The notes below the pieces were generated by a model. That model was not told where the DNA came from and ran no database searches. It saw only the letters and a program-made list of their open reading frames with translations. The translations under genes were made by a program, and so were the position numbers. Shown one piece after another: positions 24,452 through 34,078 of a stretch of 64,000 bases of DNA; within the stretch, counting starts at the first letter, position 1, and every line of letters starts with the position of its first letter. This stretch comes from Desmospora profundinema. GTDB taxonomy: Bacteria > Bacillota > Bacilli > Thermoactinomycetales > DSM-45169. The stretch spans positions 248,001-312,000 of the forward strand of contig NZ_JAVDQG010000001.1 in NCBI RefSeq assembly GCF_031454155.1. The letters run 5' to 3'.

Positions 24452-26212
24452 GTGATCAAGCAGCTTTCGTGGAAAGTGGGCGGCCAACAAGGGGAAGGGA
24501 TTGACAGCACCGGTGAAATTTTTTCCACTGCGTTGAATCGCATGGGATACTATCTTTATGGCTACCGGCATTTTTCTTCCCGTATCAAAGGGGGCCATTC
24601 AAACACCAAGATCCGGATCAGCATCCGCCCGATCCGGGCTGTATCTGACGATTTGGATGTACTGGTCGCTTTCGACCAGGAAACCATCGACCTAAATGCA
24701 CATGAGCTTCATGACGGCGGCGTTATTCTGGCGGATGAAAAGTTTAAGCCCCAAGTTCCGGAGGGTGTCTCCGCACGTCTGATATCCATTCCATTTACCA
24801 AGATCGCACAGGATGTGGGTTTGGCCCAAATGAAAAACATGGTGGCCGTTGGTGCTTCCAGTGCGTTGTTGAGCCTTCCTCTTCACGCATTTCAAGAGGT
24901 GATTGAAGAGAAATTCTCACGGAAGGGTCAGCAAGTGGTGGATAAAAATATGAAAGCCATCCAGGCAGGGGCTGATACAGTCCTGCAAGAAACCGGGGGA
25001 TCCCTTGAGGGATTGAAGCTGGAACCTTCCGATGGCAAAAAGCGCCTTTATATGATCGGAAACGATGCGATTGCTTTGGGGGCGATTGCCGCCGGTGCCC
25101 GCTTGATGGCTGCCTATCCGATCACTCCTTCTTCAGAAATCATGGAATATCTCATCAAGAAACTTTCCCACTTCGGTGGTACCGTGGTTCAAACCGAAGA
25201 TGAAATCGCTGCGATCTCTATGGTGATCGGGTCCAATTACGGCGGAGTGCGGGCCCTGACGGCATCTGCCGGTCCGGGACTCTCCCTGATGACAGAAGCC
25301 ATCGGACTGTCAGGTATGACCGAAACACCGGCTGTCATCGTTAATACGCAACGGGGGGGCCCCAGCACCGGTCTTCCCACGAAACAGGAACAGAGCGATC
25401 TCAATGCGATGATCTACTCCACCCACGGGGAGATTCCTAAGATTGTGATTGCTCCCAGCACGGCGGAGGAGTGTTTTTACGATACGATCCAGGCGTTTAA
25501 TCTGGCAGACCGCTATCAATGCCCCGTTATCATTCTATCCGATCTGGCGGTTTCGCTCGGGAAACAGACCGTGGAACCACTCAACTATGACCGAATCGAG
25601 ATCGATCGCGGTAAATGGATCACCGATGCCGACGGGTTGGAAGAGTTGGAAAACTCCCAGCTGTTTAAACGGTATGAACAGACGGAAGACGGCATTTCCC
25701 CGCGGGTATTGCCGGGAGTGAAAAACGGCTTGCACCATGTGACCGGGGTGGAACACGATGAAACCGGCCGTCCGTCGGAAAACCCACTCAACCGTAAGAA
25801 GATGATGGAGAAACGTTTGCAAAAGCTGGCGGACGGCATCGACTTCCAGGATCCCGTTTATGCAGACGTTCGCCACGATGAACCGGATCTGTTGATTGTC
25901 GGGATCAATTCCACCCGGGGTGTCATTCAAGAAGGGTTGGAACGATTAGGAAAAGATGGGATCAAGGCGAACCACCTGCACATCCGGCAAGTACTCCCGT
26001 TCCCGGAGGAGGCGGTAAAGCCGTTGGTGGAGAAAGCCAAACGGGTCATCGTGGTGGAAAACAACGCCACGGGGCAGTTGGCCAATCTCTTAAAACTGCA
26101 TGTGGGTATGGGAGAGAAAATTGTCCATGTCGGCAAATACGACGGCAACCCGTTCCTGCCTGCGGAAATTTACAACCATTGTAAGGAGCTGTTGGTTCAT
26201 GGCCACGTTTAA
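24452..26212 (+). CDS. korA: 2-oxoacid:acceptor oxidoreductase, fused gamma-alpha subunit
   Basis: 586 residues: an N-terminal gamma domain (GGQQGEGI near residue 12) and an alpha/pyrimidine-binding domain from about residue 190 (AAYPITPSSEIMEYL). With KorB it oxidatively decarboxylates a 2-oxoacid, probably 2-oxoglutarate, to the CoA ester with ferredoxin as acceptor. GTG 24452 is preferred: it is 9 nt after AAAGGAG and gives the family N-terminus IKQLSWKVGGQQGEG; ATG 24443 is too close to the ribosome site. The frame is open further upstream without family similarity. Confidence 0.92.
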   Translation: MIKQLSWKVGGQQGEGIDSTGEIFSTALNRMGYYLYGYRHFSSRIKGGHSNTKIRISIRPIRAVSDDLDVLVAFDQETIDLNAHELHDGGVILADEKFKPQVPEGVSARLISIPFTKIAQDVGLAQMKNMVAVGASSALLSLPLHAFQEVIEEKFSRKGQQVVDKNMKAIQAGADTVLQETGGSLEGLKLEPSDGKKRLYMIGNDAIALGAIAAGARLMAAYPITPSSEIMEYLIKKLSHFGGTVVQTEDEIAAISMVIGSNYGGVRALTASAGPGLSLMTEAIGLSGMTETPAVIVNTQRGGPSTGLPTKQEQSDLNAMIYSTHGEIPKIVIAPSTAEECFYDTIQAFNLADRYQCPVIILSDLAVSLGKQTVEPLNYDRIEIDRGKWITDADGLEELENSQLFKRYEQTEDGISPRVLPGVKNGLHHVTGVEHDETGRPSENPLNRKKMMEKRLQKLADGIDFQDPVYADVRHDEPDLLIVGINSTRGVIQEGLERLGKDGIKANHLHIRQVLPFPEEAVKPLVEKAKRVIVVENNATGQLANLLKLHVGMGEKIVHVGKYDGNPFLPAEIYNHCKELLVHGHV

Positions 26213-27065
26213 AGAGTTCCGCAACAAAGTAAAACCCAACTGGTGTCCCGGCTGCGGTGATTTTTCCGTACTGGCTGCCATGCAGCGGGCCTTTGCCAAC
26301 CAGGGGCTGGAGCCGGAAGACGTGGTCTTGGTGTCGGGCATCGGCTGCTCCGGTCGTATTTCCGGCTATATGAACGCTTACGGTTTCCACGGCATCCATG
26401 GAAGGGCCCTCCCGATCGCACAGGGGTTAAAACTGGCCAATCGCGATTTGACAGTGGTGGCCGCCGGCGGTGACGGCGACGGTTTTGCCATCGGTTTGGG
26501 GCACACGATTCACGCGATCCGCCGAAATGTGGATATCACCTACATCGTGATGGATAACCAGGTTTACGGGCTGACCAAAGGACAGACTTCCCCCCGCAGC
26601 GATATGGGCTTTAAGACAAAAAGCACGCCAAAAGGTTCCATTGAGGCCACCATCGCACCATTGGAGATGGCGTTGACAGCGGGGGCGGGTTTTGTAGCCC
26701 AGGCTTTTTCCAGCGATTTAAAACAGATGACCCGCCTGATCGAGGAAGGATTGAAGCATAAAGGCTTCTCCTTGATCAATGTATACAGCCCCTGTGTCAC
26801 CTATAATAAGATCAACACCTATGATTGGTTCAAAGAGCATCTTACCAACCTGGAGGAGGACGCGGCCTACGATCCCTCCAACCGGATGGCCGCCATGCAG
26901 AAGTTGATGGAAACCGGCGGCTTGGTGACCGGGCTCATCTATCAGAACAAGGAACGGAAAAGCTACGAAGAACTGATTCCCGGATTCAAGGAAACCCCGT
27001 TGGCCAAACAGGACACGAAGTTGCCGAAGGAAGCATTTGATCAACTGGTGGCTGAATTCGCATGA
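26199..27065 (+). CDS. korB: 2-oxoacid:acceptor oxidoreductase, beta subunit
   Basis: 288 residues with the thiamine-diphosphate domain: NWCPGCGDFSV near residue 15, GIGCSGRI (about 47) and GGDGDGFAIG (about 89). The Cys-containing segments may ligate the Fe-S cluster. It overlaps korA by 14 nt, giving stoichiometric translation. An earlier in-frame ATG at 26100 lies deep inside korA and lacks a ribosome site. A strong terminator follows. Confidence 0.94.
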   Translation: MATFKEFRNKVKPNWCPGCGDFSVLAAMQRAFANQGLEPEDVVLVSGIGCSGRISGYMNAYGFHGIHGRALPIAQGLKLANRDLTVVAAGGDGDGFAIGLGHTIHAIRRNVDITYIVMDNQVYGLTKGQTSPRSDMGFKTKSTPKGSIEATIAPLEMALTAGAGFVAQAFSSDLKQMTRLIEEGLKHKGFSLINVYSPCVTYNKINTYDWFKEHLTNLEEDAAYDPSNRMAAMQKLMETGGLVTGLIYQNKERKSYEELIPGFKETPLAKQDTKLPKEAFDQLVAEFA

Positions 27066-27070
27066 AGAGT

Positions 27071-27110
27071 CATCCGCTTTCCTCGAGGAAAGCGGATGTT
27101 TTCTCTCTTT
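27071..27110 (+). terminator. Rho-independent terminator after korB
   Basis: Perfect 28-nt palindrome (27071-27098) with the arms CATCCGCTTTCCTC/GAGGAAAGCGGATG, followed by a T-rich tract. Confidence 0.92.
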
Positions 27111-27175
27111 AACAGCTTATGATGAAAGAAGAGAGAATCAGGTACAATCAAAGATAAAGATGGAGGCAAAGCCAA

Positions 27176-27937
27176 TTGAAGTGGACCGTGTTGGGGTGTC
27201 ATTCGCCTTATCCGGGAGCAGGCGGGGCTACATCCGGTTATCTCCTTCAGATTTCGGGAAAAAACATTTTAGTCGACTGTGGCAGCGGGGTGCTGGCACA
27301 ATTAGGGTCCATCATCCGTCCCGATGATTTGGATGAAGTGTGGCTTTCCCATCTTCACCATGATCATATCGCCGATTTTTTTGTATTGCAGTATGCGGTC
27401 CAGACATCGCTTCGATTGGGGTGGCGTTCCCATCCGCTGCCGGTCCGAACGCCGCTTGTGCCGCGGGAGTGGGGGGATCGTCTCCCTTATCACCAGGCTG
27501 TCCAGATTCAGGAGATCAAAGACGGGGATCGGCGGGAAGAAGACGGATGGAGTGTGTACTGGTGCCGGACCGATCATGGAGTACCGTGTTACGCGATGGT
27601 CATCCAATCCAAAGAAGGCACGATTCTCTTCGGGGCGGATGCCGGATTGGCCACCGACTGGAACCAGATGACAGAGGGGCCGGATCTGTTCATCTGTGAG
27701 GGAACGTATTTGCATCGGGACAAACCGGTTGCTCCAATGGCCCATCATTCGGTGCGTGAGGCGGCCGAGGCAGCGACCCGAATTGGGGCCCATGCGCTGA
27801 TGATCACCCATTGGTTTCCGGGGTATGATCCGAAGGAGATCGAAAGAGAGGCACAGGCGTTTTTTACGGGGAGAGTGTGGGTGGCTCAATCAGGCTTGTC
27901 TGTGGAGATAGGAGATCAACCGCCGCTCTCAAAATAG
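27176..27937 (+). CDS. Metallo-beta-lactamase-fold hydrolase (YhfI-like)
   Basis: 253 residues; the MBL metal motif appears as SHLHHDHIADF (residues about 58-68) and later metal ligands in GADAGLATD and MITHWFP. It resembles Bacillus YhfI and RNase Z-type hydrolases in its opening (VLGCHSPYPG) and length; the substrate is unknown. The start is TTG 27176, 9 nt after GGAGG. A TACAAT at 27143-27148 may be a -10 box. Confidence 0.85.
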   Translation: MKWTVLGCHSPYPGAGGATSGYLLQISGKNILVDCGSGVLAQLGSIIRPDDLDEVWLSHLHHDHIADFFVLQYAVQTSLRLGWRSHPLPVRTPLVPREWGDRLPYHQAVQIQEIKDGDRREEDGWSVYWCRTDHGVPCYAMVIQSKEGTILFGADAGLATDWNQMTEGPDLFICEGTYLHRDKPVAPMAHHSVREAAEAATRIGAHALMITHWFPGYDPKEIEREAQAFFTGRVWVAQSGLSVEIGDQPPLSK

Positions 27938-28068
27938 GATATACTGGTAGTGCACCGTCAGTGCCATTTACGCCTGGGGCAGCTTGTTTCCGGGTGTCAG
28001 ATGGACAACAACGTTTCAATCGGCAGGGGTGTCGGTCGTTGTTATAGACAAGGGGAGGAGGGGAAAAG

Positions 28069-28755
28069 ATGCTTCGGATTTTTCAGGATGAGGAGAAAAA
28101 GCGAAAAGCGATGGAACAGGCCAAGCGATTATGGGAGGTCAGTCTTCAAAAAGGAAAAAGCGGGCTGGAAAAGGGGTTAGAAGTGGGGAAGAGCAGTGTG
28201 AAAAAGGCCTGGAAACAAATCCAGGAAGAAAGGGCCCGGCGCGAAAGAGAAAAAGCGTACCAAGAGGAATATGAAGCCCAGTTTCGCTATCAGGATGAAG
28301 ATCTTACCTTTACCATGCTGATCTCGGCCGAAGAAGCCAAGATCTACGAAAAGGCGAAACGGAAGTTGAATGAAGTAAAACGGGTCCATGCCGACCCCAG
28401 GGTTCATAAGGAATGGGAAGCCAAGAAATATCTGAGTTTGCACGACTATTTTACGGCTAAAATTGCCCACTTCCTCCAACGGCGTAATGAGGATCCGGTG
28501 GCGTTGCATTGGGCGATTCGCTATTGCGAGCGCCAGATTGAGTACGCTCCGGTGGCCAAAAAAGCCTATCAGATGGACCCGTATCACTTTGGGCTGCCGG
28601 AACATCCCGGATTCAACGGTTTGATAGGGTTGTATGCGGAAGTGGATGAGTGGGAAGACGCTCTCCGGTTGTGTAAACAGGCAAAGGAACAGGGATGGGA
28701 CGGGGATTGGGACGCCAAGATCCTGGAATTGGAAGCACGGCTTCGCCATCAATAA
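28069..28755 (+). CDS. Unknown protein with TPR-like C-terminus, paralogue A
   Basis: 228 residues, no recognised family. The first 75 residues are a very basic amphipathic helix-rich segment (KRKAMEQAKRLWEVSLQKGK). The rest (FRYQDEDLTFTM onward) aligns with the C-terminal half of the gene at 29085-29972 on the other strand, sharing the EWEAK-Y-SL, YCE--I-YAP and RLC-QA-EGWDGDW patterns. Two helix-pair repeats near the end look like a TPR, suggesting protein binding. The ATG follows GGGGAGGAGGGG. Confidence 0.7.
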   Translation: MLRIFQDEEKKRKAMEQAKRLWEVSLQKGKSGLEKGLEVGKSSVKKAWKQIQEERARREREKAYQEEYEAQFRYQDEDLTFTMLISAEEAKIYEKAKRKLNEVKRVHADPRVHKEWEAKKYLSLHDYFTAKIAHFLQRRNEDPVALHWAIRYCERQIEYAPVAKKAYQMDPYHFGLPEHPGFNGLIGLYAEVDEWEDALRLCKQAKEQGWDGDWDAKILELEARLRHQ

Positions 28756-28790
28756 AACAAACAGCCCCTCACAGGAGGCTGTTTGTTTTA
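28752..28790 (+). terminator. Terminator after paralogue A
   Basis: A-rich arm AAACAAACAG pairs with CTGTTTGTTT, with an inner CCTC/GAGG stem, followed by T. Confidence 0.8.
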
Positions 28791-28797
28791 TTGATGG

Positions 28798-28982
28798 TTA
28801 GGGCAGTATTGGAAGTGGTGCCGACGGATATTCTTCTCTTAAGTAACCGAATACGTGTTCGTCCCAATAAACCGAACGGAAGTAAAACCGCTTCCGTAGG
28901 CTTTTGCATCCTGCTGATTCATCTGCCTTAAAATCAACCGTGGCGTTTTGATGGTCGGAATCGTTACCCACTCATTAAACAT
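28798..28982 (-). pseudogene. Remnant of a GNAT (RimJ/RimL-type) acetyltransferase
   Basis: On the reverse strand a GGAGG site (28989-28993) precedes an ATG at 28982 encoding a GNAT-like N-terminus, including TPRLILRQMNQQDA. That frame stops after about 45 codons. In another frame the downstream bases encode YWDEHVFGYLREEYP, which resembles the C-terminal end of the same family. The middle of the gene (acetyl-CoA binding) is absent, so this is an internally deleted, frameshifted relic between two convergent paralogues. Confidence 0.55.
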
Positions 28983-29007
28983 GGTAAACCTCCAGCCTGA
29001 TGGATGT

Positions 29008-29042
29008 AAAAACGACCCGCCCTAAAAAGAGCGGGTCGTTTT
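29008..29042 (-). terminator. Terminator after paralogue B
   Basis: AAAAACGACCCGC pairs with GCGGGTCGTTTT around a 10-nt loop; on the reverse strand it ends in a T run. Confidence 0.88.
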
Positions 29043-29084
29043 CAGTACATGGATGAAAAAACGGTTTACAAATGGTCAGGAGGA

Positions 29085-29972
29085 TTAGGAGTTCAATTTT
29101 TTGCTGTATCGTTCCATTCGTTGGGCCCAATCACCTTTCCATCCTTCATCCAAGGCTTGACGGCAAAGCCGGATCGCTTCATTCAGGTCGCCTTCCCGTT
29201 CACGGATGATGGCCAGCTGCTTATAGCCGTAATGCTGGGGAAGCTCCTTGGCTTGGGGGTCGATCCGATTGGCATAAATGGCCATCGGGGCGTACCGGAT
29301 CATTTTTTCACAATAGAAGATGGCTTTGGTCAAGGCATCGGACTCTTGATCCCGCAGCTTGTAAAAATGCTGGGCACGGTCTCGGTAATGGATTTGCAGA
29401 CTCCAGTACCGTTTGGCCTCCCAATGTTTCCGCTGTTTGTCGTTTTCCTCATCCAGTTGATCCAGTGCTTCTTTCGTTTTTGCATCGGCTTCCTTTAGGA
29501 TCTGCTGTTCCTCTTCATCGATGGGCATAGTAAAAGAGAAGTCTTCATCCCGGAAGTGGAATCGACCCTCTTCGATTCGATACCCCGGTTCGGAGGAGAC
29601 GGGTTCATCCTCACCGGCAGATGCTGTTTCCGATTTCGTTTGATCGATACCACCGGGGGATGGAGCAGCCTCTTTTTCCTCCACAGGGCTCTCTTCTGCT
29701 TTCTGTGGTGCCGTTTCCGTGACATCGGGTGAAGGGGTCGAATCGGGTGAAGTGTCTGGGGAAGCCTGTTGCTCTTCGGAAGGGGGATCCGATGCAGGTT
29801 TATCTGGATGATTCACGGCTTCCGTTTTCCCGGGGTCCGGGGATGAATGTTCACGATTGGTTTTTGATGGGGTGGCGGGATCTTCTTTTGTCGCCACGGT
29901 GGTGGCGGATGAATGAGATTGATCTGATGGCTTGAACCATTGCTTGGCTTTGTTCAACCATTTTTCGATCAA
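29085..29972 (-). CDS. Unknown protein with disordered N-terminus and TPR-like C-terminus, paralogue B
   Basis: 295 residues. The first 20 residues are basic and aromatic (IEKWLNKAKQWFK), followed by about 110 residues rich in S, T, P and E that look disordered, then a conserved C-terminal region (FHFRDEDFSFTMPI onward) homologous to paralogue A at 28069-28755. The start is TTG on the reverse strand with AGGAGG 8 nt upstream. The pair faces each other across an acetyltransferase relic. The function is unknown; the TPR-like end suggests a scaffold or adaptor. Confidence 0.7.
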   Translation of the reverse strand: MIEKWLNKAKQWFKPSDQSHSSATTVATKEDPATPSKTNREHSSPDPGKTEAVNHPDKPASDPPSEEQQASPDTSPDSTPSPDVTETAPQKAEESPVEEKEAAPSPGGIDQTKSETASAGEDEPVSSEPGYRIEEGRFHFRDEDFSFTMPIDEEEQQILKEADAKTKEALDQLDEENDKQRKHWEAKRYWSLQIHYRDRAQHFYKLRDQESDALTKAIFYCEKMIRYAPMAIYANRIDPQAKELPQHYGYKQLAIIREREGDLNEAIRLCRQALDEGWKGDWAQRMERYSKKLNS

Positions 29973-30104
29973 AGGCCTGACCTCCTATGGACAAATTTCG
30001 ACAATTCCCCTACGGGAATGGTATCTTTTTCTCCTCTGCTCTGTCAATCAGACCTTTGGAGCACTTTGATAAAAAAATCGCTTATGTCTCTCCTGTTCGG
30101 ACAC

Positions 30105-30134
30105 TTTACCTTCGTTTCATCACGGTGGTATAAT
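30105..30134 (+). promoter_or_regulatory. Sigma-A promoter of tdh-kbl
   Basis: TTTACC (30105-30110), 18-bp spacer, TATAAT (30129-30134). Confidence 0.75.
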
Positions 30135-30187
30135 AAAACCGATATCATAAGGGGTTTTTCGAATCAGATGGAGAAGGGGTGTCCGTC

Positions 30188-31228
30188 GTGGGTGGAACTA
30201 TGCGCGCTCTGGTAAAACACTATGCCGGCTTTGGGGCGGAATTGCGAGAAGTGCCGATTCCGGCGCCAAAACCAGGCGAAGCGTTGATTAAAGTGAAAGC
30301 GACCACGATTTGTGGGACGGATGTGCATATTTATGGGTGGGATGATTGGGCGGCCAGCCGTGTCCAGCCCCCTTATGTGTTTGGCCATGAATTTTCCGGT
30401 GAAGTGGTGGAGGTGGGGGAGGGGGTCACCCATGTAGCGGTAGGTGATCACGTATCCGCCGAAACTCATATCGTTTGCGGGTCGTGTCCGCAATGCCGCC
30501 GAGGGGAAGCGCATGTTTGCGTCAACACGGAAATTATCGGGGTGGATCGGGATGGCTGCTTTGCCGAGTATGCTGTAATGCCGGCGGGAAACCTATGGAA
30601 AAACCCGCAGGGGGTGGCCCCAGAAGTGGCTTCCGCCATGGAGCCGATGGGGAATGCGGTTCATACGGCATTGTCCGGCCCCATCGCCGGCCGTACCGTG
30701 GCTGTGATCGGTTGTGGTCCGATCGGGGTGATGGCGGTGGCGGTGGCCAAGGCTTCCGGTGCTTCCGCAGTGATTGCCTTGGATATTAACGAATACCGGC
30801 TGGATCTGGCCGGGAAAATGGGAGCCTCTCACCTCGTTCATTCCATGGAGGAGGATCCGGTGGAACGGGTACGATCCATCACCAGTGGTCATGGCGCGGA
30901 TGTGGTCCTGGAGATGTCGGGAAACCCGACTGCCATTCGTCAGGGCTTTTCCATGTTGACGTACGGAGGGCGGGTCTCCTTGCTGGGTTTGCCTACTCGT
31001 CCCATCGAGCTGGATGTGACCAATGAACTTGTCTTTAAAGGTGCCCAAGTTCATGGCATTGTCGGAAGGCGAATGTATGAAACATGGCAGCAGACCGCCG
31101 GTTTCCTCTCCTCCGGGCAGGTGGACCTCACCCCGATGATCACCCACCGATTCTCTATGGACGAATATGAAGAAGCGTTTGAACAGATGATGAGAGGAAA
31201 GTCTGGGAAAGTGGTATTATACCCCTGA
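30188..31228 (+). CDS. tdh: L-threonine 3-dehydrogenase
   Basis: 346 residues of the zinc alcohol dehydrogenase family: CGTDVHIYGWD near residue 42 (catalytic zinc), GHEFSG, the structural-zinc cysteine cluster (CGSCPQCRRGEAHVC, about 98-112) and a Rossmann motif GCGPIG (about 177). It oxidises threonine to 2-amino-3-ketobutyrate, which Kbl cleaves. GTG 30188 lies 8 nt after AAGGGG; GTG 30179 overlaps the ribosome site. Confidence 0.95.
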   Translation: MGGTMRALVKHYAGFGAELREVPIPAPKPGEALIKVKATTICGTDVHIYGWDDWAASRVQPPYVFGHEFSGEVVEVGEGVTHVAVGDHVSAETHIVCGSCPQCRRGEAHVCVNTEIIGVDRDGCFAEYAVMPAGNLWKNPQGVAPEVASAMEPMGNAVHTALSGPIAGRTVAVIGCGPIGVMAVAVAKASGASAVIALDINEYRLDLAGKMGASHLVHSMEEDPVERVRSITSGHGADVVLEMSGNPTAIRQGFSMLTYGGRVSLLGLPTRPIELDVTNELVFKGAQVHGIVGRRMYETWQQTAGFLSSGQVDLTPMITHRFSMDEYEEAFEQMMRGKSGKVVLYP

Positions 31229-31251
31229 ACACGTAACTGGGAGGGACGGGC

Positions 31252-32427
31252 ATGAAGGGATTTGAACATTTGGAGCGGGAGATCCGGGACTGGCGGGATA
31301 AAGGGGTGTTTCGCTCCTTAACCGAGCTGGAATCAGACCAGGGATCCATTGTGACGATTGGAGGGCGGGAAGTGATTCAGCTTTCCTCCAACAACTACCT
31401 GGGATTGACGACTCATCCCCGCCTGAAAGAAACGGCTTTGAAGGCTGTGGAGGCTTATGGGGCAGGGACGGGTTCTGTCCGGACGATTGCCGGCACCTTT
31501 ACCATGCACGAAGTGTTTGAAAAAAAGCTGGCCCAATTTAAGCACACGGAAGCAGCATTGGTGTTTCAGTCCGGGTTTACGGCCAATGTCGGCGTATTGG
31601 CTACGATCCTCAATGAAGAGGATGTAGTGATCAGCGATGCTCTCAACCATGCCAGCATCATCGATGGAATTCGCTTAACAAAAGCCGGTCGCCGGATTTA
31701 CAATCACGTCGATCTGGATGACCTGAAAAAAGCCTTGGAGGAGACTCAGGGTGCCCGTCGGCGCTTGGTTGTCACGGATGGCGTGTTCAGTATGGACGGC
31801 GATATCGCCCCGTTGCCGGAAATTGTGGAGCTGTGTGAACGATATGATGCCATCGTCATGGTGGACGATGCCCATGCCAGCGGTGTGATGGGTAAAAACG
31901 GCCGGGGAACGGTGGACCACTTCGATCTTCACGGCCGGGTTCACATTCAAGTGGGCACCCTGTCCAAGGCGATCGGCGTTTTGGGTGGTTATGTAGCCGG
32001 CCCGCAAGTCTTGCGGGACTACCTGATCCATCGGGCCCGCCCGTTCCTCTTCAGCACTTCCCATCCCCCGGCGGTGATGGCCGCTTGCAGTGAAGCGATT
32101 GACGTGCTGATGGATGAACCGGAGCGGATTGACCGTCTGTGGGAGAATACGCGCTTTTTCAAGGAAGAATTAAACCGGCTTGGCTTTGACACCGGCAAGA
32201 GCGACACCCCGATCACCCCGGTGATGGTGGGTGATGACGCCTTGGCGATGCAATTCTCGGACGAATTGTTGGAAGAAGGGGTGTACGCCCAAGGCATCGC
32301 CTTCCCGACGGTTCCCCGGAATCAGGCACGGGTGCGTACCATTGTGACGGCTGCTCACTCCAAAGAAGAATTGGAGCAAGCGTTGAGAGCCTTTGAGCGT
32401 GCCGGGAAAAAGCTGGGGATTATATAA
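31252..32427 (+). CDS. kbl: Glycine C-acetyltransferase (2-amino-3-ketobutyrate CoA ligase)
   Basis: 391 residues, alpha-oxoamine synthase family of PLP enzymes; SNNYLGLTTHPRLKE near residue 45 and the PLP lysine in GTLSKAIGVLGGY (about 240) are visible. It splits 2-amino-3-ketobutyrate to glycine and acetyl-CoA, completing threonine breakdown with Tdh 24 bp upstream. The ATG follows GGGAGGG. A terminator ends the two-gene operon. Confidence 0.95.
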   Translation: MKGFEHLEREIRDWRDKGVFRSLTELESDQGSIVTIGGREVIQLSSNNYLGLTTHPRLKETALKAVEAYGAGTGSVRTIAGTFTMHEVFEKKLAQFKHTEAALVFQSGFTANVGVLATILNEEDVVISDALNHASIIDGIRLTKAGRRIYNHVDLDDLKKALEETQGARRRLVVTDGVFSMDGDIAPLPEIVELCERYDAIVMVDDAHASGVMGKNGRGTVDHFDLHGRVHIQVGTLSKAIGVLGGYVAGPQVLRDYLIHRARPFLFSTSHPPAVMAACSEAIDVLMDEPERIDRLWENTRFFKEELNRLGFDTGKSDTPITPVMVGDDALAMQFSDELLEEGVYAQGIAFPTVPRNQARVRTIVTAAHSKEELEQALRAFERAGKKLGII

Positions 32428-32433
32428 CGGAGG

Positions 32434-32466
32434 AAAAACAACCGGCGATGAAAGCCGGTTGTTTTT
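32434..32466 (+). terminator. Rho-independent terminator after kbl
   Basis: ACAACCGGC/GCCGGTTGT stem flanked by A and T runs. Confidence 0.92.
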
Positions 32467-32509
32467 CGTTCCTGAGAATGCACTCAGACAGGGTGAATGC
32501 CCCCTTTCA

Positions 32510-32538
32510 TTGATGTGAGTCGCTTAATCGGGTATAAT
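32510..32538 (+). promoter_or_regulatory. Sigma-A promoter of miaB-ricA
   Basis: TTGATG (32510-32515), 17-bp spacer, TATAAT (32533-32538). Confidence 0.85.
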
Positions 32539-32605
32539 ATATAAATTGCAGAGCCTTCATTTTTAAGGCGAATCAAACACCCTGTCAGAAAGGTGTTGAC
32601 TATAG

Positions 32606-34078
32606 ATGGATGAAAAAATGGCCCGTTATTTTCAACCGCCGGATCTGAAGGCGGCCAAAAAACGAGGCAAAGAAGCGGTCTCCGTCCTCCAGTTTGACGA
32701 TATGCCGGAGGAGATGCGAAAAATCGGTCAAGGCCGGCAGTATATGATCAAGACCTACGGCTGTCAGATGAACGTTCACGACAGCGAAACGATGGCCGGC
32801 ATGCTGGAGCTGATGGGTTATCAGCCGACGGAATCGGAAGAGGAAGCCTCGGTGATCTTGATCAACACGTGCGCAATCCGGGAAAACGCCGAGGATAAAG
32901 TGTTCGGGGAGATCGGCCGTCTCAAAACCCTGAAGACGGAAAAACCGGAGCTGATCCTCGGAGTGTGCGGTTGTATGTCCCAAGAGGAGTCTGTCGTCAA
33001 TCGGATTCTGCAAAAACATCAGCATGTGGATCTGATCTTCGGCACTCACAATATCCACCGCCTACCCCATTTGTTGCGGGAGGCCCTCTTTGGTAAGGAG
33101 ATGGTGGTGGAGGTTTGGTCCAAGGAAGGGGACATCGTCGAAAACTTGCCCAAGGTGCGGGAAGACGGGCTGAAGGCCTGGGTTAACATTATGTATGGGT
33201 GTGACAAGTTCTGCACCTATTGTATTGTTCCGTATACCCGTGGGAAGGAGCGGAGCCGCCGTCCCGAAGACGTGTTGGCTGAAATCCGCGAATTGGCTCG
33301 AAAAGGGTACCAGGAAGTGACTCTTCTCGGTCAAAACGTGAACGCTTACGGCAAGGACTTCACCGACCGGGAGTACACATTTGCCCATCTGATGGATGAT
33401 GTTCGTCAAATCGGGATTCCTCGAGTCCGTTTCACCACGAGCCACCCGCGGGATTTCGACGACCATCTGATTGAGGTACTGGCCAAGCGGGGCAACCTGG
33501 TGGAGCACATCCACCTTCCGGCCCAATCGGGTAACAGCGACATCCTCAAAATCATGGCCCGTAAATACACGCGGGAACATTACCTGGAGCTGGTCCGTAA
33601 AATCAAACAGGCTATTCCCGATGTGGTGTTGACCACTGATATTATTGTCGGGTTTCCGGGTGAGACCGATGAGCAGTTTGAAGACACCCTCTCCCTGATG
33701 CGGGAAGTGGAATACGATGCCGCATTCACGTTTATCTACTCTCCCCGGGAGGGAACACCGGCTGCCAAGATGAAGGACGACATCCCGATGGAAGTGAAGA
33801 AGGAACGCTTGTACAGGCTCAACCAATTACAGGATGAAATCAGTCGAAAGAAAAACGAAGCGCTGCGCGGCCGGACGGTGGAAGTGTTGGTGGAAGGGGA
33901 AAGTAAAAAGAACCCCGACATCTTGTCGGGACGCACCCGTACCAACAAACTGGTCAATTTCCGGGGTCCCAAACACTTGATCGGCCAATTCGTCCATGTT
34001 CGTATTGATGAACCCCTTACCTGGACACTTAAAGGGGAGTGGGTGGACGATTTTGAAAAACGGCAGGTGGGAAGCTGA
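32606..34078 (+). CDS. miaB: tRNA-2-methylthio-N6-dimethylallyladenosine synthase
   Basis: 490 residues. The UPF0004 cysteines lie in YGCQMN, NTCAIR and CGCMSQ (first 140 residues); the radical-SAM CxxxCxxC is in [14 protein letters not shown] near residue 200; a TRAM domain ends the protein. It adds the methylthio group to i6A37 of tRNA, after MiaA, whose gene is also in the window. The ATG at 32606 gives an N-terminal extension typical of Bacillus MiaB. The stop overlaps the ricA start. Confidence 0.97.
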   Translation: MDEKMARYFQPPDLKAAKKRGKEAVSVLQFDDMPEEMRKIGQGRQYMIKTYGCQMNVHDSETMAGMLELMGYQPTESEEEASVILINTCAIRENAEDKVFGEIGRLKTLKTEKPELILGVCGCMSQEESVVNRILQKHQHVDLIFGTHNIHRLPHLLREALFGKEMVVEVWSKEGDIVENLPKVREDGLKAWVNIMYGCDKFCTYCIVPYTRGKERSRRPEDVLAEIRELARKGYQEVTLLGQNVNAYGKDFTDREYTFAHLMDDVRQIGIPRVRFTTSHPRDFDDHLIEVLAKRGNLVEHIHLPAQSGNSDILKIMARKYTREHYLELVRKIKQAIPDVVLTTDIIVGFPGETDEQFEDTLSLMREVEYDAAFTFIYSPREGTPAAKMKDDIPMEVKKERLYRLNQLQDEISRKKNEALRGRTVEVLVEGESKKNPDILSGRTRTNKLVNFRGPKHLIGQFVHVRIDEPLTWTLKGEWVDDFEKRQVGS

